Positions 1-9,600 of a DNA stretch of 51,414 nucleotides are shown piece after piece. The translations under genes were made by a program, and so were the position numbers. The notes below the pieces were generated by a model. The model was given only the letters and a program-made list of their open reading frames with translations, was not told the DNA's origin and ran no database searches. Position 1 is the first letter of the stretch. Every line of letters begins with the position of its first letter. This stretch comes from an uncultured Pelosinus sp. (GTDB lineage Bacteria > Bacillota > Negativicutes > Sporomusales > Acetonemataceae): contig UQPB01000021.1 in the NCBI GenBank assembly GCA_900542835.1, positions 1 through 51,414 on the forward strand. Direction: 5' to 3'.

Positions 1-63
1 TCGCTTTTCAAGGCTTTTGCAGGATCGGGCCTGGTGCAGAGGCAGTGCTGAGGCGGAAAGCTC

Positions 64-165
64 TGGCGGTCAAAACGCCGCCATCCTGCGTTGTCGCCAG
101 GCGGCATACTGCCGGTATGCCTTCTTCCTCCGCCTTGACTGACAACCTTTTGCCTCACCAGACTC
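64..165. repeat. Dispersed intergenic hairpin repeat, copy 1
   Basis: A 6-bp hairpin (TGGCGG at 64-69, CCGCCA at 78-83, 8-nt loop) is followed by a conserved block containing GCGTTGTCG and then the palindrome GGCATACTGCCGGTATGCC (103-121). Further similarity (TTCCTCCGCCT, CTGRCAA) runs on for about 40 bases. The same arrangement recurs at 50632 and at 51365. No coding sequence crosses it. It resembles REP/BIME-type elements, but the family is not one I can name. Confidence 0.75.
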
Positions 166-203
166 TCCCCGCCTCAACACCGTGTCTGCACTATTTTTTG
201 GCT

Positions 204-225
204 ACTTTTTGATCATGCAAAAAGT
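204..225. terminator. Symmetric hairpin, probable bidirectional terminator
   Basis: ACTTTTTG (204-211) and CAAAAAGT (218-225) form an 8-bp stem with a 6-nt loop, giving U-rich ends on both strands. It lies about 110 bases past the end of the minus-strand gene 334-552. Otherwise 166-333 shows no gene. Confidence 0.4.
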
Positions 226-333
226 ACCAAGCAGCTCTGCTTTTCTTGCTTACTTTTGTAAGCGATTGCCCCGCTTGCTGCTTTTGCAACGCTTGACAAA
301 GGAACAGCGACGAGATGACGGCAAGGTTAGCCA

Positions 334-552
334 CTAATCAACACGTGTATCGTCACAAGCTCCTGATTGTGTATTCAACCCTACATAAAGTTCTTCTGAC
401 GCCAATTGTGCTTTAATAAGTGCGTTCTCCAAATTTATAATAATTTCTTTAGCCCTTTGCATCATATCCACAGCATCCGCAATTTTTGTACTGATGCTGA
501 TAACCGATTGCTCTGTACGCTTGTCTTGCAAGTTGATAAAGTCCAAATTCAT
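334..552 (-). CDS. Small protein of unknown function, divergent from Xre regulator
   Basis: A 72-residue acidic protein that I do not recognise. It is mostly predicted helix, with a heptad-like central part (about residues 20-55) that could form a coiled coil. It has no signal peptide, cysteine pair or known motif. The start is supported by AGGAGG about 7 bases upstream of the ATG. The gene is AT-rich compared with the rest of the window. It is divergent from the Xre-family gene at 663, and the shared intergenic region carries two palindromes likely to be that regulator's operators. The pair may therefore be a small repressor-controlled module, possibly a remnant of a mobile element. A toxin-antitoxin role is possible, but nothing in the sequence shows it. 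Confidence 0.6.
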   Translation of the reverse strand: MNLDFINLQDKRTEQSVISISTKIADAVDMMQRAKEIIINLENALIKAQLASEELYVGLNTQSGACDDTRVD

Positions 553-592
553 AAGCAGCCTCCTTCTAACAGCACTATTTCATACATTTATT

Positions 593-635
593 TTAAGGGA
601 ATATGCCTTAAAAATCAATAAGGGGTATTCCCTTA
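593..635. promoter_or_regulatory. Two palindromic operators between divergent genes
   Basis: Two copies of TAAGG-N7-CCTTA occur, at about 594-610 and 619-635, with centres 25 bp apart. Together they also form a larger inverted repeat (593-603 with 626-636, 11 of 11 matches). They sit between the Xre regulator gene and the divergent small gene, where a Cro/CI-type dimer would bind to control both promoters. Assignment to this regulator is inference from position. Confidence 0.6.
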
Positions 636-662
636 ACGCATAATTATTATGAGGTGATCGCT

Positions 663-881
663 ATGTATGAAAGAATCCGCAATCTGAGAGAAGATAGAGA
701 TATGACACAGGCGCAAGTCGCGAAATATTTACGCATCCATCAAACAACCTACTCCGATTATGAGCTTGGTAAACTTAACATTCCGGTTCCCGTGCTGAAT
801 AAACTTGCCGATCTGTTTGAAACCAGCATTGATTATCTGGTAAACAGAACCAATGAGAAAATACCGTATCCCAAAAGGTGA
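663..881 (+). CDS. Xre/Cro-CI family HTH transcriptional regulator
   Basis: A 72-residue stand-alone helix-turn-helix protein of the Xre family, with the usual order: a starting helix, DMTQAQVAKYL (positioning helix), HQTTYSDYELGK (recognition helix), then VLNKLADLFETSIDYLV. Such proteins bind short palindromes as dimers, and two suitable palindromes lie just upstream. The ATG at 663 is preferred because GAGGTG (651-656) is spaced correctly for it. The GTG at 654 lies inside that ribosome binding site and so is not the start. The gene is AT-rich, like its divergent neighbour. Autoregulation is likely but not shown. Confidence 0.85.
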   Translation: MYERIRNLREDRDMTQAQVAKYLRIHQTTYSDYELGKLNIPVPVLNKLADLFETSIDYLVNRTNEKIPYPKR

Positions 882-960
882 ACTTCAGAATTCCTTTAAA
901 CCAGCGATAAGACTAACTAAGACCGTATATCCGATTCCTTCGAAGGCTTACTTGAAATGC

Positions 961-997
961 AAAGCCGGACTCGTTTCAATAAAACGAGTCCGGCTTT
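961..997. terminator. Bidirectional rho-independent terminator
   Basis: A perfect 16-bp stem (961-976 with 982-997) with a 5-base loop and A/T-rich ends. It lies just past the 3' end of the minus-strand tRNA gene and downstream of the plus-strand Xre gene, so it can end both transcripts. Confidence 0.85.
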
Positions 998-1004
998 AAT
1001 AACT

Positions 1005-1080
1005 TGGTGGAGACGAGGGGAATCGAACCCCTGACCTCTTGAATGCGAACCAAGCGCTCTCCCATCTGAGCTACGCCCCC
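1005..1080 (-). tRNA. tRNA-Ala, anticodon CGC
   Basis: A complete 76-nt cloverleaf with encoded CCA (1005-1007). The acceptor stem contains the G3-U70 wobble that identifies tRNA-Ala. The D arm is GCTC/GAGC. The anticodon loop TTCGCAT gives anticodon CGC (complement at 1045-1047), which reads the GCG codon. The T arm is AGGGG-TTCGATT-CCCCT. It is a single tRNA with no neighbouring tRNA genes, followed by a terminator at 961-997. Confidence 0.97.
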
Positions 1081-1241
1081 AACTAATACTTATTATGTAT
1101 TCGCGTCACAAATGTATTCTCCTGCCGGCCGAAAAAGTTTTTTGCACGCAATCGCTGCCGTCACAGTTGAGGATTCCAGCGAAGAGGGGCTGTCGACAAA
1201 GCCAGGAATGCGGGAGCAGTTGATATTATCTAAAAATTTTG

Positions 1242-1303
1242 GGTTCCCCTCTGTGCCCTCCGTGTATCCTCCGTGTACTTCGTGGAATCGGTGTCCTCTG
1301 TGG
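1242..1303. repeat. Degenerate 9-nt tandem repeat in gene-free stretch
   Basis: On the minus strand this stretch reads as about six degenerate units of CACRGAGGR, interrupted by CACCGATTC and CACGAAGTA. A further unit is near 1363-1380. The whole 1081-1411 interval between the tRNA and the 5'-nucleotidase gene has no convincing gene. Short CACGGAGG/CACAGAGG arrays of this look occur in intergenic regions of many bacteria. I know no function for them. Confidence 0.55.
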
Positions 1304-1411
1304 AGCAGCTTCCCTGCGTTCTTTACCTTTTCCGCCCTCGCGGCGGCAGCTCGCTGCCTTGTCCGTCTCCGTGGAATCGTTTTTTGCTTTTTTGCCTTTC
1401 CTGGCAGCAGC

Positions 1412-2953
1412 CTACGCGGCCGGCCTTGGCGGCCGGGCAATGCTGAAGACCTCGTTCAGACGGTCGTCGGCAGTAAAATCGACCGGCGACTGCTCCCGGA
1501 TCGCCGCCGCCAGCGCGTCGCGCAGCAGCAGGGGCAGTACGACAGGCTTACCGGCCTCTTTCAGCAGACTATAGCCATCGCCGCCGGCGGCCATGAAATC
1601 ATTAACCGCCACTTTATAAACTTCTGCCGGCTGCAGCGGCCGGCCATCGGTCAGAGTTGCCGCCACTACCCGGCTGCCGGCCGGCAGCGCGGCGTCAAAA
1701 ACGACTTTAATGCCGGCGAACTGCAGCATGCCGACCGCTTCATTACGGATGCCATACTCAAGCAGTTCAAGGATTTGCCGGCCGCTCAGTTCGACTGTCA
1801 CCAGCTGGTTGTCAAACGGCACAACCTCATATAAATCGCCTAGTGTCACCGGGCCTGCGGCAATGCCGCGGCGCAGGCCGCCGCCATGCTGCAGGGCGAT
1901 ATCGGCTCCGGCAGCCCGGCGCATCACCTCGGCCGCCCATTGTCCCAGCGGCGATAGCTGCCGGCGGTCATGCGGCAGCGGCCGGGCAGAACTGCCAAGA
2001 ACAAGCGTCCTTACTGGCTCAGCCTCCGCTTTTGCCGCCGCCAGCAGCCCCGCCGCGGCAGCGTCGGCAGTCATCGCCTCCGGCTCAAGCTCGATCAACG
2101 CCGCGGTTGAAGCCAGAATCCGGTTTGCGGTGGCAGAGTAAACCAGCGAAATCTTACCGACAGCGCGGCCATGATGCCGCGCCTGCACCACCGGCACAGT
2201 TCCCGACTTCAGCGCGTAGCCCTGATGCGTATGTCCGGTTATCAGCGCATCGACGCCGTCGCTGCCGGCGAGAAATTCGGCCGCTTCGCCGCTCAACGCG
2301 CCGGTTTGTGCATCGACGGCGCCGCCCAGATGCGACACCACCACAATAATGTCCGCCTGCCGCCGCAGTTCGGGCAGCAATGCGCGGAAGGCGTCCGCCG
2401 GATCGCCGAATTCAAGACGGTCAACCAGGTCCGGGCTGGACTTGTAAGCCGTCTCAGGGGTAATCAGCCCAACAAGGGCAACACGGACCCCCTGCTTATT
2501 CACAATGACATAAGGTTTAGCAAAGCCTGGCACAGTCTGCGTCCGGCGTTCCAGAACATTGGCGGCGAGAAACGGAAACTTTGCCTGACGGGAGCGGGCT
2601 TGCAGCGTATCAAGGCCCCAGTCGAATTCATGGTTGCCTAAAGCCATTGCGTCAAAACCGACCGCGTTCATGAGCGCAATGACCGGCTTGCCCTGCAACA
2701 GGTTGGCATCGGCGCTGCCCTGCAGCATATCACCGGCGCTTACAAGCAGCGTTCCTGCCGGATTTTTAGCCTTTTCCGCCCGCAGCCAGCCGGCCAGCTT
2801 CGCCGCGCCGGGGTTGGCGGCCGTTTCTGACAGTGCCCCATGATAATCATTTACGCTCAAAATGTCAATTCGGATATAGGCGGCTGCCGCCGGAGCGGTC
2901 AGCAGCAGCAGCAGCGCCACTGTCAGCCAAAGTCCATGCACCGTTTTCCTCAC
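1412..2953 (-). CDS. Secreted 5'-nucleotidase / 2',3'-cyclic phosphodiesterase family protein
   Basis: A 513-residue protein of the UshA/YfkN family, which hydrolyses nucleoside monophosphates or related phosphoesters outside the cytoplasm. Residues 1-25 are a Sec signal peptide ending in an Ala-rich cleavage region. The metallophosphatase domain carries NDYH (35-38), GD (74-75), GNHEFD (106-111) and GHTH (about 239-242), all metal ligands of the di-metal centre. The C-terminal 5'-nucleotidase domain follows, with NDFMAAGGDGY near residue 455. The start is GTG with AAAGGA 10 bases upstream. It lies 33 bases downstream of addA on the same strand and is probably co-transcribed. The exact substrate is not visible. 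There is no LPXTG anchor or SLH domain, so it is probably periplasmic. Confidence 0.9.
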   Translation of the reverse strand: MRKTVHGLWLTVALLLLLTAPAAAAYIRIDILSVNDYHGALSETAANPGAAKLAGWLRAEKAKNPAGTLLVSAGDMLQGSADANLLQGKPVIALMNAVGFDAMALGNHEFDWGLDTLQARSRQAKFPFLAANVLERRTQTVPGFAKPYVIVNKQGVRVALVGLITPETAYKSSPDLVDRLEFGDPADAFRALLPELRRQADIIVVVSHLGGAVDAQTGALSGEAAEFLAGSDGVDALITGHTHQGYALKSGTVPVVQARHHGRAVGKISLVYSATANRILASTAALIELEPEAMTADAAAAGLLAAAKAEAEPVRTLVLGSSARPLPHDRRQLSPLGQWAAEVMRRAAGADIALQHGGGLRRGIAAGPVTLGDLYEVVPFDNQLVTVELSGRQILELLEYGIRNEAVGMLQFAGIKVVFDAALPAGSRVVAATLTDGRPLQPAEVYKVAVNDFMAAGGDGYSLLKEAGKPVVLPLLLRDALAAAIREQSPVDFTADDRLNEVFSIARPPRPAA

Positions 2954-2986
2954 TCGTCACACATCCTTTCCGTTCTGAACAACTGC

Positions 2987-5900
2987 TCAACCCTTTGACT
3001 GATCAGCTTCCGCCCCGACAGGGACCGCCTGCCGCAGGCAGAAGGAATAAATATATTTTTCCTTAACCGGCTGGCCGATAATCGCCGTAACTGCTTCCGC
3101 ATACAAGTTGAGTTGTACCGCGTAACGTCCGGCAAGTTCGCCCGCATCGGTCGTATAGTCGGTTTTATAATCCAGCAGTACCAGTCCGTCGGCTTCGGCA
3201 AACAGGCAGTCCAGTATGCCCTGGACAAAGACGCTGTCGCCGCTGCCAGCCGTCGCCGGCGCAAACCGCTCGGCCGGCAGCATCAGGCTGAATGGCAGCT
3301 CCTTTTTTACCCAAACCGCCCGCTGCAGCCGCTGCCCCAGCTCGCTGGCAAAAAAGGCGGCGATGGCCTCGGCGTCTATGGCCGCCGCTTCCTCCGGCAG
3401 CAGGAATTCCCGCTGCTGCAGATCTTCCACCTGCCTGGCAATCGCCGCCGGCGTCAGACCCCGTTCCGGCAGGATGCGCTGCATGACCAGATGCGTAGCG
3501 GTGCCGGTCTGGGCGGCGGTCAATTTTTGCTCACCCCGGAAGCGTGGCTGTGCATACAGAACCGGCGTATACAGCAGTTTAGCGGCCTCGCCGGTGTCAG
3601 CCAGCCGTCGCTTGATTTCGGTTACGGTCAGTTTCGCCGGCTGGCCTGCCGCCGCTGCGTAGGGATAATGCCAGTTCAAAATCCGCCGCACAGCCGCGAT
3701 GTCGCCGCCACTGACCGCCACCGGTTCCAATTGCCTGATCTGCCGCCACAGCGGCGACTCCGCCATAGCGGCGGCGCGGCTTTCGCCGCTCGCCTGCAAA
3801 TCCAGCGTAATCTGCCAGCAGCAGCCGGCGGTATCAGTCTCCAGCCCCTGCGGAGCAGGCAGCGAATCCATACCGGCAAGCTGCCGCAGCGGCTCTGCGT
3901 CCGGGTGGCGGAACAGGGCGGGAATCAGCCAGTCCAGATAAGTCCTGGCAGCAGCGACCTGCGCCGCAGGCAGCGTTGGGCCGCCGGCTGCCGCGGCCTG
4001 ACCCCAGACGGCGCATTTAGCGGCCAGATCGCGGGCCGACCCGACCAGAATCAGCCGTTCCCGCGCCCGCGTCAGCGCCACGTACAGAATCCGCAGCTCT
4101 TCCGCCTTGGTTTCGCGACGCAATTGTTCGGCAATCGCCCAGCGCGCCAGCGTGGGATAACGGAAGCCCCGGTTGGCGGTGGTTACATAGGGGCCGATTC
4201 CCCAGTCGCGGTGACACAGCACCAGGGCGCGGGCATCGCTGAGGTTGATCTCCTTGCCAAGATCACCGACAAATACCACTGGAAACTCGAGCCCCTTGCT
4301 CTTGTGAATACTCATGACCCGCACGACATTCTCATTTTCCCCCAGAGCGCGGGCCACAGCCAGATCCGCCCCCCGCGCGGTCAGCGCTTCAATGAACCGG
4401 AGAAAGCGGAACAGACCGCGATAGTTCGTGGACTCATACTGACGGGCGCGGTCGAACAGCGCCCGCAAGTTCGCCTGCCGGAACGCACCTCCGGGCATGC
4501 CGCCGGCATAGTCATAGAAGCCGGTTTCTTCATAGATCAGCCACAGCAGTTCCGCCACACTGCGGCGGCGGGCGAGGCGCCGCCAGCGCTTGACAGCGGC
4601 AACGAAGCCGGCGGTCTTCTCCTGCAGTGGCGACGCTGCAGCCGCCTGCTGCGCCAGCAGCGAATCCCACAAATCGGCACGACGCTCGCCGGCCAGCCGG
4701 ATCTCGGCTAGTTCGGCGCCGCTAAAACGAAACAGCGGTGAACGCAGCACGCCGGCCAGATGGATATCCTGGCGGGGATTATCCAGCACCTGCAGCAGTG
4801 ACACCAGAATGCCCACCTCTGTTTCCCGGAAATAGCCGCTGTCCATATCGGCATAACAGGGGATGCCGGCAGCCCGCAGCGCGTCCAACAGCGGCTGCGC
4901 CTTCCCCTGCGGCGACCGCAGCAGGATTACGATATCCCGCCACATGATCGGCCGGTAGCCTTTCGTCTCCTTGTCATAGACCGGCTGATCCGCCTGCATC
5001 AACTGGCTGATACGGCCGGCGATCCAGGCTGCTTCACGCTCAAACGCGCCGGGACCGGCTTCGCCTGTTTCCGCCTCGGCCTCAGCTGCCGGGGCCGCAG
5101 CCGGCCGGCGTTCCAGCAGATGCAGCTCGACCCCGCCCAGGCTGTCGCTGCAGGGCGGGTAATCAAGGCCCGGCTGCAGCCGTTCCGCCTCGCCGTAGTC
5201 CAGTTCGGCGACCGCCTCTGTCATTAACTGTCCGAACAGAAAATTGGCCGCATGCAGTACCGCCGCCCGGCTGCGAAAATTAGCGGTCAGGTCGATACGG
5301 CGGCAGGGGCCGGCGGCGGTCGCCGGGTATGAACGGTACTTGTCCATAAACAGTCGCGGCTCGGCCAGACGGAAGCGGTAAATACTCTGCTTGACATCGC
5401 CGACCATAAACCGGTTGGGAGGATCGTCGCGGCTGACCAGGCGCAAGATGGTTTCCTGCACGCCATTAGTGTCCTGGTATTCATCAATCAGCACCTCGGC
5501 AAAGTGCTGCCGCAGTTCCAGCGCCACTGAGGACGGCCGGGGATCGCCGGGAACGCTGGCCGCGTCCAGCAGCACCGCCAGACAGAAATGCTCCAAATCG
5601 CTGAAGTCGAGCACGCTTTTTTTCCGCTTGCGCTCGGCAAAGGCCCGGGAAAACCGGATGACCAGATCAGCCAGAGCCGCAACCAGCGGACAGAGACTGC
5701 GCATATCAGCAAGCAGTTCGTCGCCGCTGCGGCTGAAATAGCTGCCGCGCAGCCCGTTGACGGCATGTTTCACGGCATCACGCCGGGCTTTAAAATAGTC
5801 TCTGCGCTCGTCATCACCACCGCGCACGGTTCTCAGCTTGACAAAGTCAAGTGCGGCGAACGCCTGCTCCAGTTTCGACCAGGACTGCCGGGCGGCCAGA

Positions 5901-6688
5901 ATTAGTTCGCCCAGCATTTCACTGTCAGCGGCAAAGGTCTCGGCATATGCGGCAAAGTCGGCATCAGCCTCCGCCTCATGGATCAGACAGTCCAGCGCCC
6001 AGGCGTGGCTTTCCAACTGCAGCAGCATCTCCTGCCGCAGCAGCCCGGGCCAGGGAGTATCGTCGATAACGGCTGCCGGCGGCAGCTCAAAACGGAGGGT
6101 CAGTTGCCGCAGCCAATGCTCCGGCCAAGGGTGGCTGCGGGAAAACTCATACAGGTTCAGCACCAGCTGCATCAGCGTGTCGTCGCCGTCGGTATCGGCG
6201 TAGTGATCTACCAGCAGATTGAAGCCGGGATCGTCGGCCTCGTAGCTGTCGGCAAAGACCTGCTCCAGGATATCGGCTTTCAAGAGCTCCATTTCCGCCT
6301 TGGCGCCGATGCGAAAACCCGGATCAAGGTCGAGCAGATAAAAATATTTGCGGACCACGCTTTGGCAAAACGCGTGAATTGTGGAAATACCGGCCGAATT
6401 CAACAACGCCGCCTGTCTGGCCAGCCGGCGGGAGAACTGCTGCTGCTGCATGGCGGCAATGCGGCCGGCAATCCGGGACCGCATCTCGGCAGCGGCGGCG
6501 GACGTGAAGGTAACGACCAGCAGCCGGTCGATATCGACCGGCTCTTCTTCTGCCGGTCCGGGCAGCGAAATCAGATGAATGATGCGTTCAACCAGCACCG
6601 AGGTCTTGCCGGAGCCGGCGGCGGCGGCCACCAGCAGGTCACAGCCGCGGCTTTCGATTGCCAGCATTTGTTCGGTTGACCAGGCCAC
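2987..6688 (-). CDS. addA: ATP-dependent helicase/nuclease subunit A
   Basis: A 1233-residue protein, the same length as Bacillus AddA. It is the UvrD-like 3'-5' helicase and nuclease subunit of AddAB, which resects double-strand breaks and responds to Chi. Visible features are the Q motif (Gln7), Walker A AAAAGSGKT (21-29), the motif II box IDEYQDT (about residue 395), HKSKGLEFPVVF, and LYVALTRARERLIL (motif VI). The C-terminal RecB-type nuclease has LDYKTDY with Asp1173 and Lys1175. All catalytic positions look intact. The start is GTG, 8 bases after GGAGGA. That ribosome binding site lies at the very end of addB, whose stop codon is only a few bases upstream, so the two are translationally coupled. 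Confidence 0.97.
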   Translation of the reverse strand: MAWSTEQMLAIESRGCDLLVAAAAGSGKTSVLVERIIHLISLPGPAEEEPVDIDRLLVVTFTSAAAAEMRSRIAGRIAAMQQQQFSRRLARQAALLNSAGISTIHAFCQSVVRKYFYLLDLDPGFRIGAKAEMELLKADILEQVFADSYEADDPGFNLLVDHYADTDGDDTLMQLVLNLYEFSRSHPWPEHWLRQLTLRFELPPAAVIDDTPWPGLLRQEMLLQLESHAWALDCLIHEAEADADFAAYAETFAADSEMLGELILAARQSWSKLEQAFAALDFVKLRTVRGGDDERRDYFKARRDAVKHAVNGLRGSYFSRSGDELLADMRSLCPLVAALADLVIRFSRAFAERKRKKSVLDFSDLEHFCLAVLLDAASVPGDPRPSSVALELRQHFAEVLIDEYQDTNGVQETILRLVSRDDPPNRFMVGDVKQSIYRFRLAEPRLFMDKYRSYPATAAGPCRRIDLTANFRSRAAVLHAANFLFGQLMTEAVAELDYGEAERLQPGLDYPPCSDSLGGVELHLLERRPAAAPAAEAEAETGEAGPGAFEREAAWIAGRISQLMQADQPVYDKETKGYRPIMWRDIVILLRSPQGKAQPLLDALRAAGIPCYADMDSGYFRETEVGILVSLLQVLDNPRQDIHLAGVLRSPLFRFSGAELAEIRLAGERRADLWDSLLAQQAAAASPLQEKTAGFVAAVKRWRRLARRRSVAELLWLIYEETGFYDYAGGMPGGAFRQANLRALFDRARQYESTNYRGLFRFLRFIEALTARGADLAVARALGENENVVRVMSIHKSKGLEFPVVFVGDLGKEINLSDARALVLCHRDWGIGPYVTTANRGFRYPTLARWAIAEQLRRETKAEELRILYVALTRARERLILVGSARDLAAKCAVWGQAAAAGGPTLPAAQVAAARTYLDWLIPALFRHPDAEPLRQLAGMDSLPAPQGLETDTAGCCWQITLDLQASGESRAAAMAESPLWRQIRQLEPVAVSGGDIAAVRRILNWHYPYAAAAGQPAKLTVTEIKRRLADTGEAAKLLYTPVLYAQPRFRGEQKLTAAQTGTATHLVMQRILPERGLTPAAIARQVEDLQQREFLLPEEAAAIDAEAIAAFFASELGQRLQRAVWVKKELPFSLMLPAERFAPATAGSGDSVFVQGILDCLFAEADGLVLLDYKTDYTTDAGELAGRYAVQLNLYAEAVTAIIGQPVKEKYIYSFCLRQAVPVGAEADQSKG

Positions 6689-6691
6689 CGC

Positions 6692-9600
6692 CTATTCCTC
6701 CCTTCCGATTAGACTGAAAATGGTAGTGTCGTCAAGCTGCGGCAGCTTGGTAAAATCATTGTCTGTCAGCAGCTTGTCAAACTGGCAGACCGGACGAAAG
6801 CGGCAGCGTTCACAGGCGGTGCGTCCGGCCAGATCAAAGGGGCGCAGATCGATGTCGCCGCCGAGAATGGCCGTCGCCGCCCGCCGGCACTGCTGCTCCA
6901 CGTGCCGCATCAGCAGGGAAAACTGCTGTGGCTCCTTTAAATACTGAGCAGTGGTTTTATAAAACGTACCCTTCTGCGGGCTGAAACCGATTTTGAGAAA
7001 CTGTGAATACTGGTTGATGTCACGGTCAAGCAGTCTGACAATGTCGGGATCGGCCAGTACCCAGCCCGGCATTTTCATCTGGGCGTTCAGCTTCTCCGCC
7101 ACCTTATCCGGCGGCAGATAGGTAGCGGAAGTCACGCTGGGACGCCGCAGGAAATAGTAAAGGACGCCGGCAGGCAGGCAATCAGCGGCCCCTGTCAGCA
7201 TTCCGCCCAGCCGGCAGGAGGCCAGCAGATAGAGCAGCAGCTGCAGCTTCAGGCCGTGATATACATCCAGCAGCTCCAGCCAGGCGCCGCCTGATTTATA
7301 GTCAATAACCAGAAAATAACTCTTGCCGTTATGCTCGGCACAGTCAAGCCGGTCGATCTGCCCGGCCAGCTCCAGTTCAATCCCGTCGCCCAGCTGCAGG
7401 ACAATCGGCGGCAGCGAATCGCCGCCCATGCCGAAAGACTGCTCCAGCGCCAGCGGTTTAAAGCAACTGCCACGGTCAAACTCGCACAATCGCCAGATAA
7501 CCGTCTCGGCAGTGCGGCGAATCCGCCCCTGGATATGACGGTATTGGGCGCTTGACAGCAGAATTTCATTTTGCAGCCGCGGCGCCAGCTCGTCGACAAT
7601 CGCCGCACACAGCGCGCCGGTTTCAGCACGGTCGAGATCGCCCCAGTCGCGGCCGGCCCGCTGCACCGCCTCGCCAAAGCTTTTGACGACCGCGTGCAGC
7701 AGCAGCCCCATCCCCGGCGGCTCCAGTTTAAACACCGGCCGTTCCCGCAAGCGCAGGCCAAAACGGGCAAAATGCTGAAACGGACAAGCGTAAAAAGACT
7801 CAAAGGCGGTCACACTGCCACGCATGCGCGAGCCGCGCGTCAGCCAGAGCTGCCGCGACAGTCCGGCAGTAAGCGGCGACTCCCGGTTGACATGGAACAA
7901 TCCCGCCAGCGCAAGCCGCAGCTGCTGCTTCCGCTCCGCGTCCTCCAGACAAGCACTATAGACATCAAACCACAGCGGGCTAAGTGTTTCCGGCTGCGCT
8001 CCCGCCTGCCGCAAACAGGCGGCGAGTGCGGAAACAGCCTGACGCGGCCGGGCAAGAAAATCGGCTTCCTCTCCCGGCAACGGCTCCAGCCGCAGCGGCT
8101 TTACGGCAAATCCGGGCCAGACCGCCGCCAGCCTCTGCCGGAGCGAAACGATTGCCGGCGAAGGCTGCAGACCCTCTCCCTCCTCATTTGCTAAGGAATA
8201 GCTGACCCACAAATAGTCGCTGGCCCGCGTCAGCGCAAAATAGACCAGATAGGTCTCGGCAAAGGTCTCCGCTGCCGCCCCCGGCGCCAGTTCAACCCCC
8301 AGCTCTTTCATCCGCAGCCGCTCTTCGTCACTGAGCAGGTTGTCGGCCTTGCCGCGCCGCGGCAAAACGCCTTCATTCACCCCTGGCAGATAAACGGCTT
8401 TGGCATTTAAAAACCGGGTACGGTCAAGCGATGTCACGGTCACATGATCCAATCCCGACGGGATCAGCCCCAGGGTAAGCCCCTCCAGGCCTTCGCTGAG
8501 AATTTCGCCGTACTCCTCCAGGGTCATCACCTGCCGGCCGCAGCAGTCAACCAGTTCGTCAAACAAGCCAATGATCGCGTTCCAAAGCTGGCCGTGCTCT
8601 TCCGCCAGCGCCAAATCGCCCGCCGCCTCCGCTTCCTTCGCCCAGGACTCCAGCGTCTGCGGCGCATTAATCGCCAATAAAAAAGCAAACAGCCTGTCGG
8701 TATACTCGGCGGCTGTTCCGGCCTTCGCCAGATCAGCCGCCAGCGCGGCCAGCGGCGCGATCGCCTGGCGGCGAATCGAGTTCACGACAGCCAAATGCTG
8801 CTCGTCCGCCGCGTCAGGCTCCTCGTCCTCATCCAGCGCCCAGCGGCGCATATAGCGCCAGTCTTCCGGCTGCAGCCAGCGTTTGCCGCGCAAGCCGAAT
8901 TCCAGCACGTAGTTCTCCAGTAAATCAATTTGCTCGTCTGCCAGGGGAAACAAGCCGGTTTTAAGCGCCCGGAACACCGGCTCGTAGTCCCAGCGTTCGA
9001 CAATCGCCTCAACGGCCGACCGCAGCAGCTCTGCCAGCGGATGATGCACCGCCGGCCGGCGGCGGTCCTGAAAGCAGGGAATGCCGTAGGCGGCAAACAC
9101 ACTGGCGATGCTGTCGGCATAATTGACCTCGTCGCGGAGCAGCACCGCCGCGTCCCGCCAGCGATAGCCGCTGTCACGGCAGAGCCGGATAATATCGCGG
9201 GCAATCGCCTCTACCTCCGCCCGGCGGTTAGCCGCTTCAGCCACCACGACAGAGGTTCCGGACAATGCCGGCGGATCGGCGGGCTTTCCCGCCAGCGATC
9301 GCTCCAGATACGCCAGCAAGGACCCCGCCGGAAATCGCCGCAGCGGGTCTGCCTGTTGAACAACCGCTTCAGCGCTAAAGCTCAGTTCATTATCAGCTGC
9401 CAGATTCCGGAGCCGCGCCGCCGTTACTGCCTGGCGGTAAAAAACGTCGGTTTCCGGCCTGTCTGCCGTCTCACAATTATCCAGGCAGAGGCTGACAGTC
9501 AGATTCTCCGCCGCATTTGCCAGCGCTCCCAGCACCGTGTACTCCTGTTTGGTAAACCAGTCGAAACCATCGACAAATATTGTTGCCCCCTGCAGGCTGG

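Noticed and set aside
334..1080. Genomic island inserted at tRNA-Ala
   Set aside because: An AT-rich Xre gene pair lies beside the tRNA 3' end, but no integrase and no repeated tRNA end are visible in the window.
3113..4711. Long plus-strand open frame (532 codons) opposite addA
   Set aside because: It is a shadow of the GC-rich addA gene. Composition is Arg/Gln/Pro-rich, with no ribosome binding site or domain. The same holds for the other long frames opposite addB and the synthase genes, such as 8930-10072 and 28539-29846.
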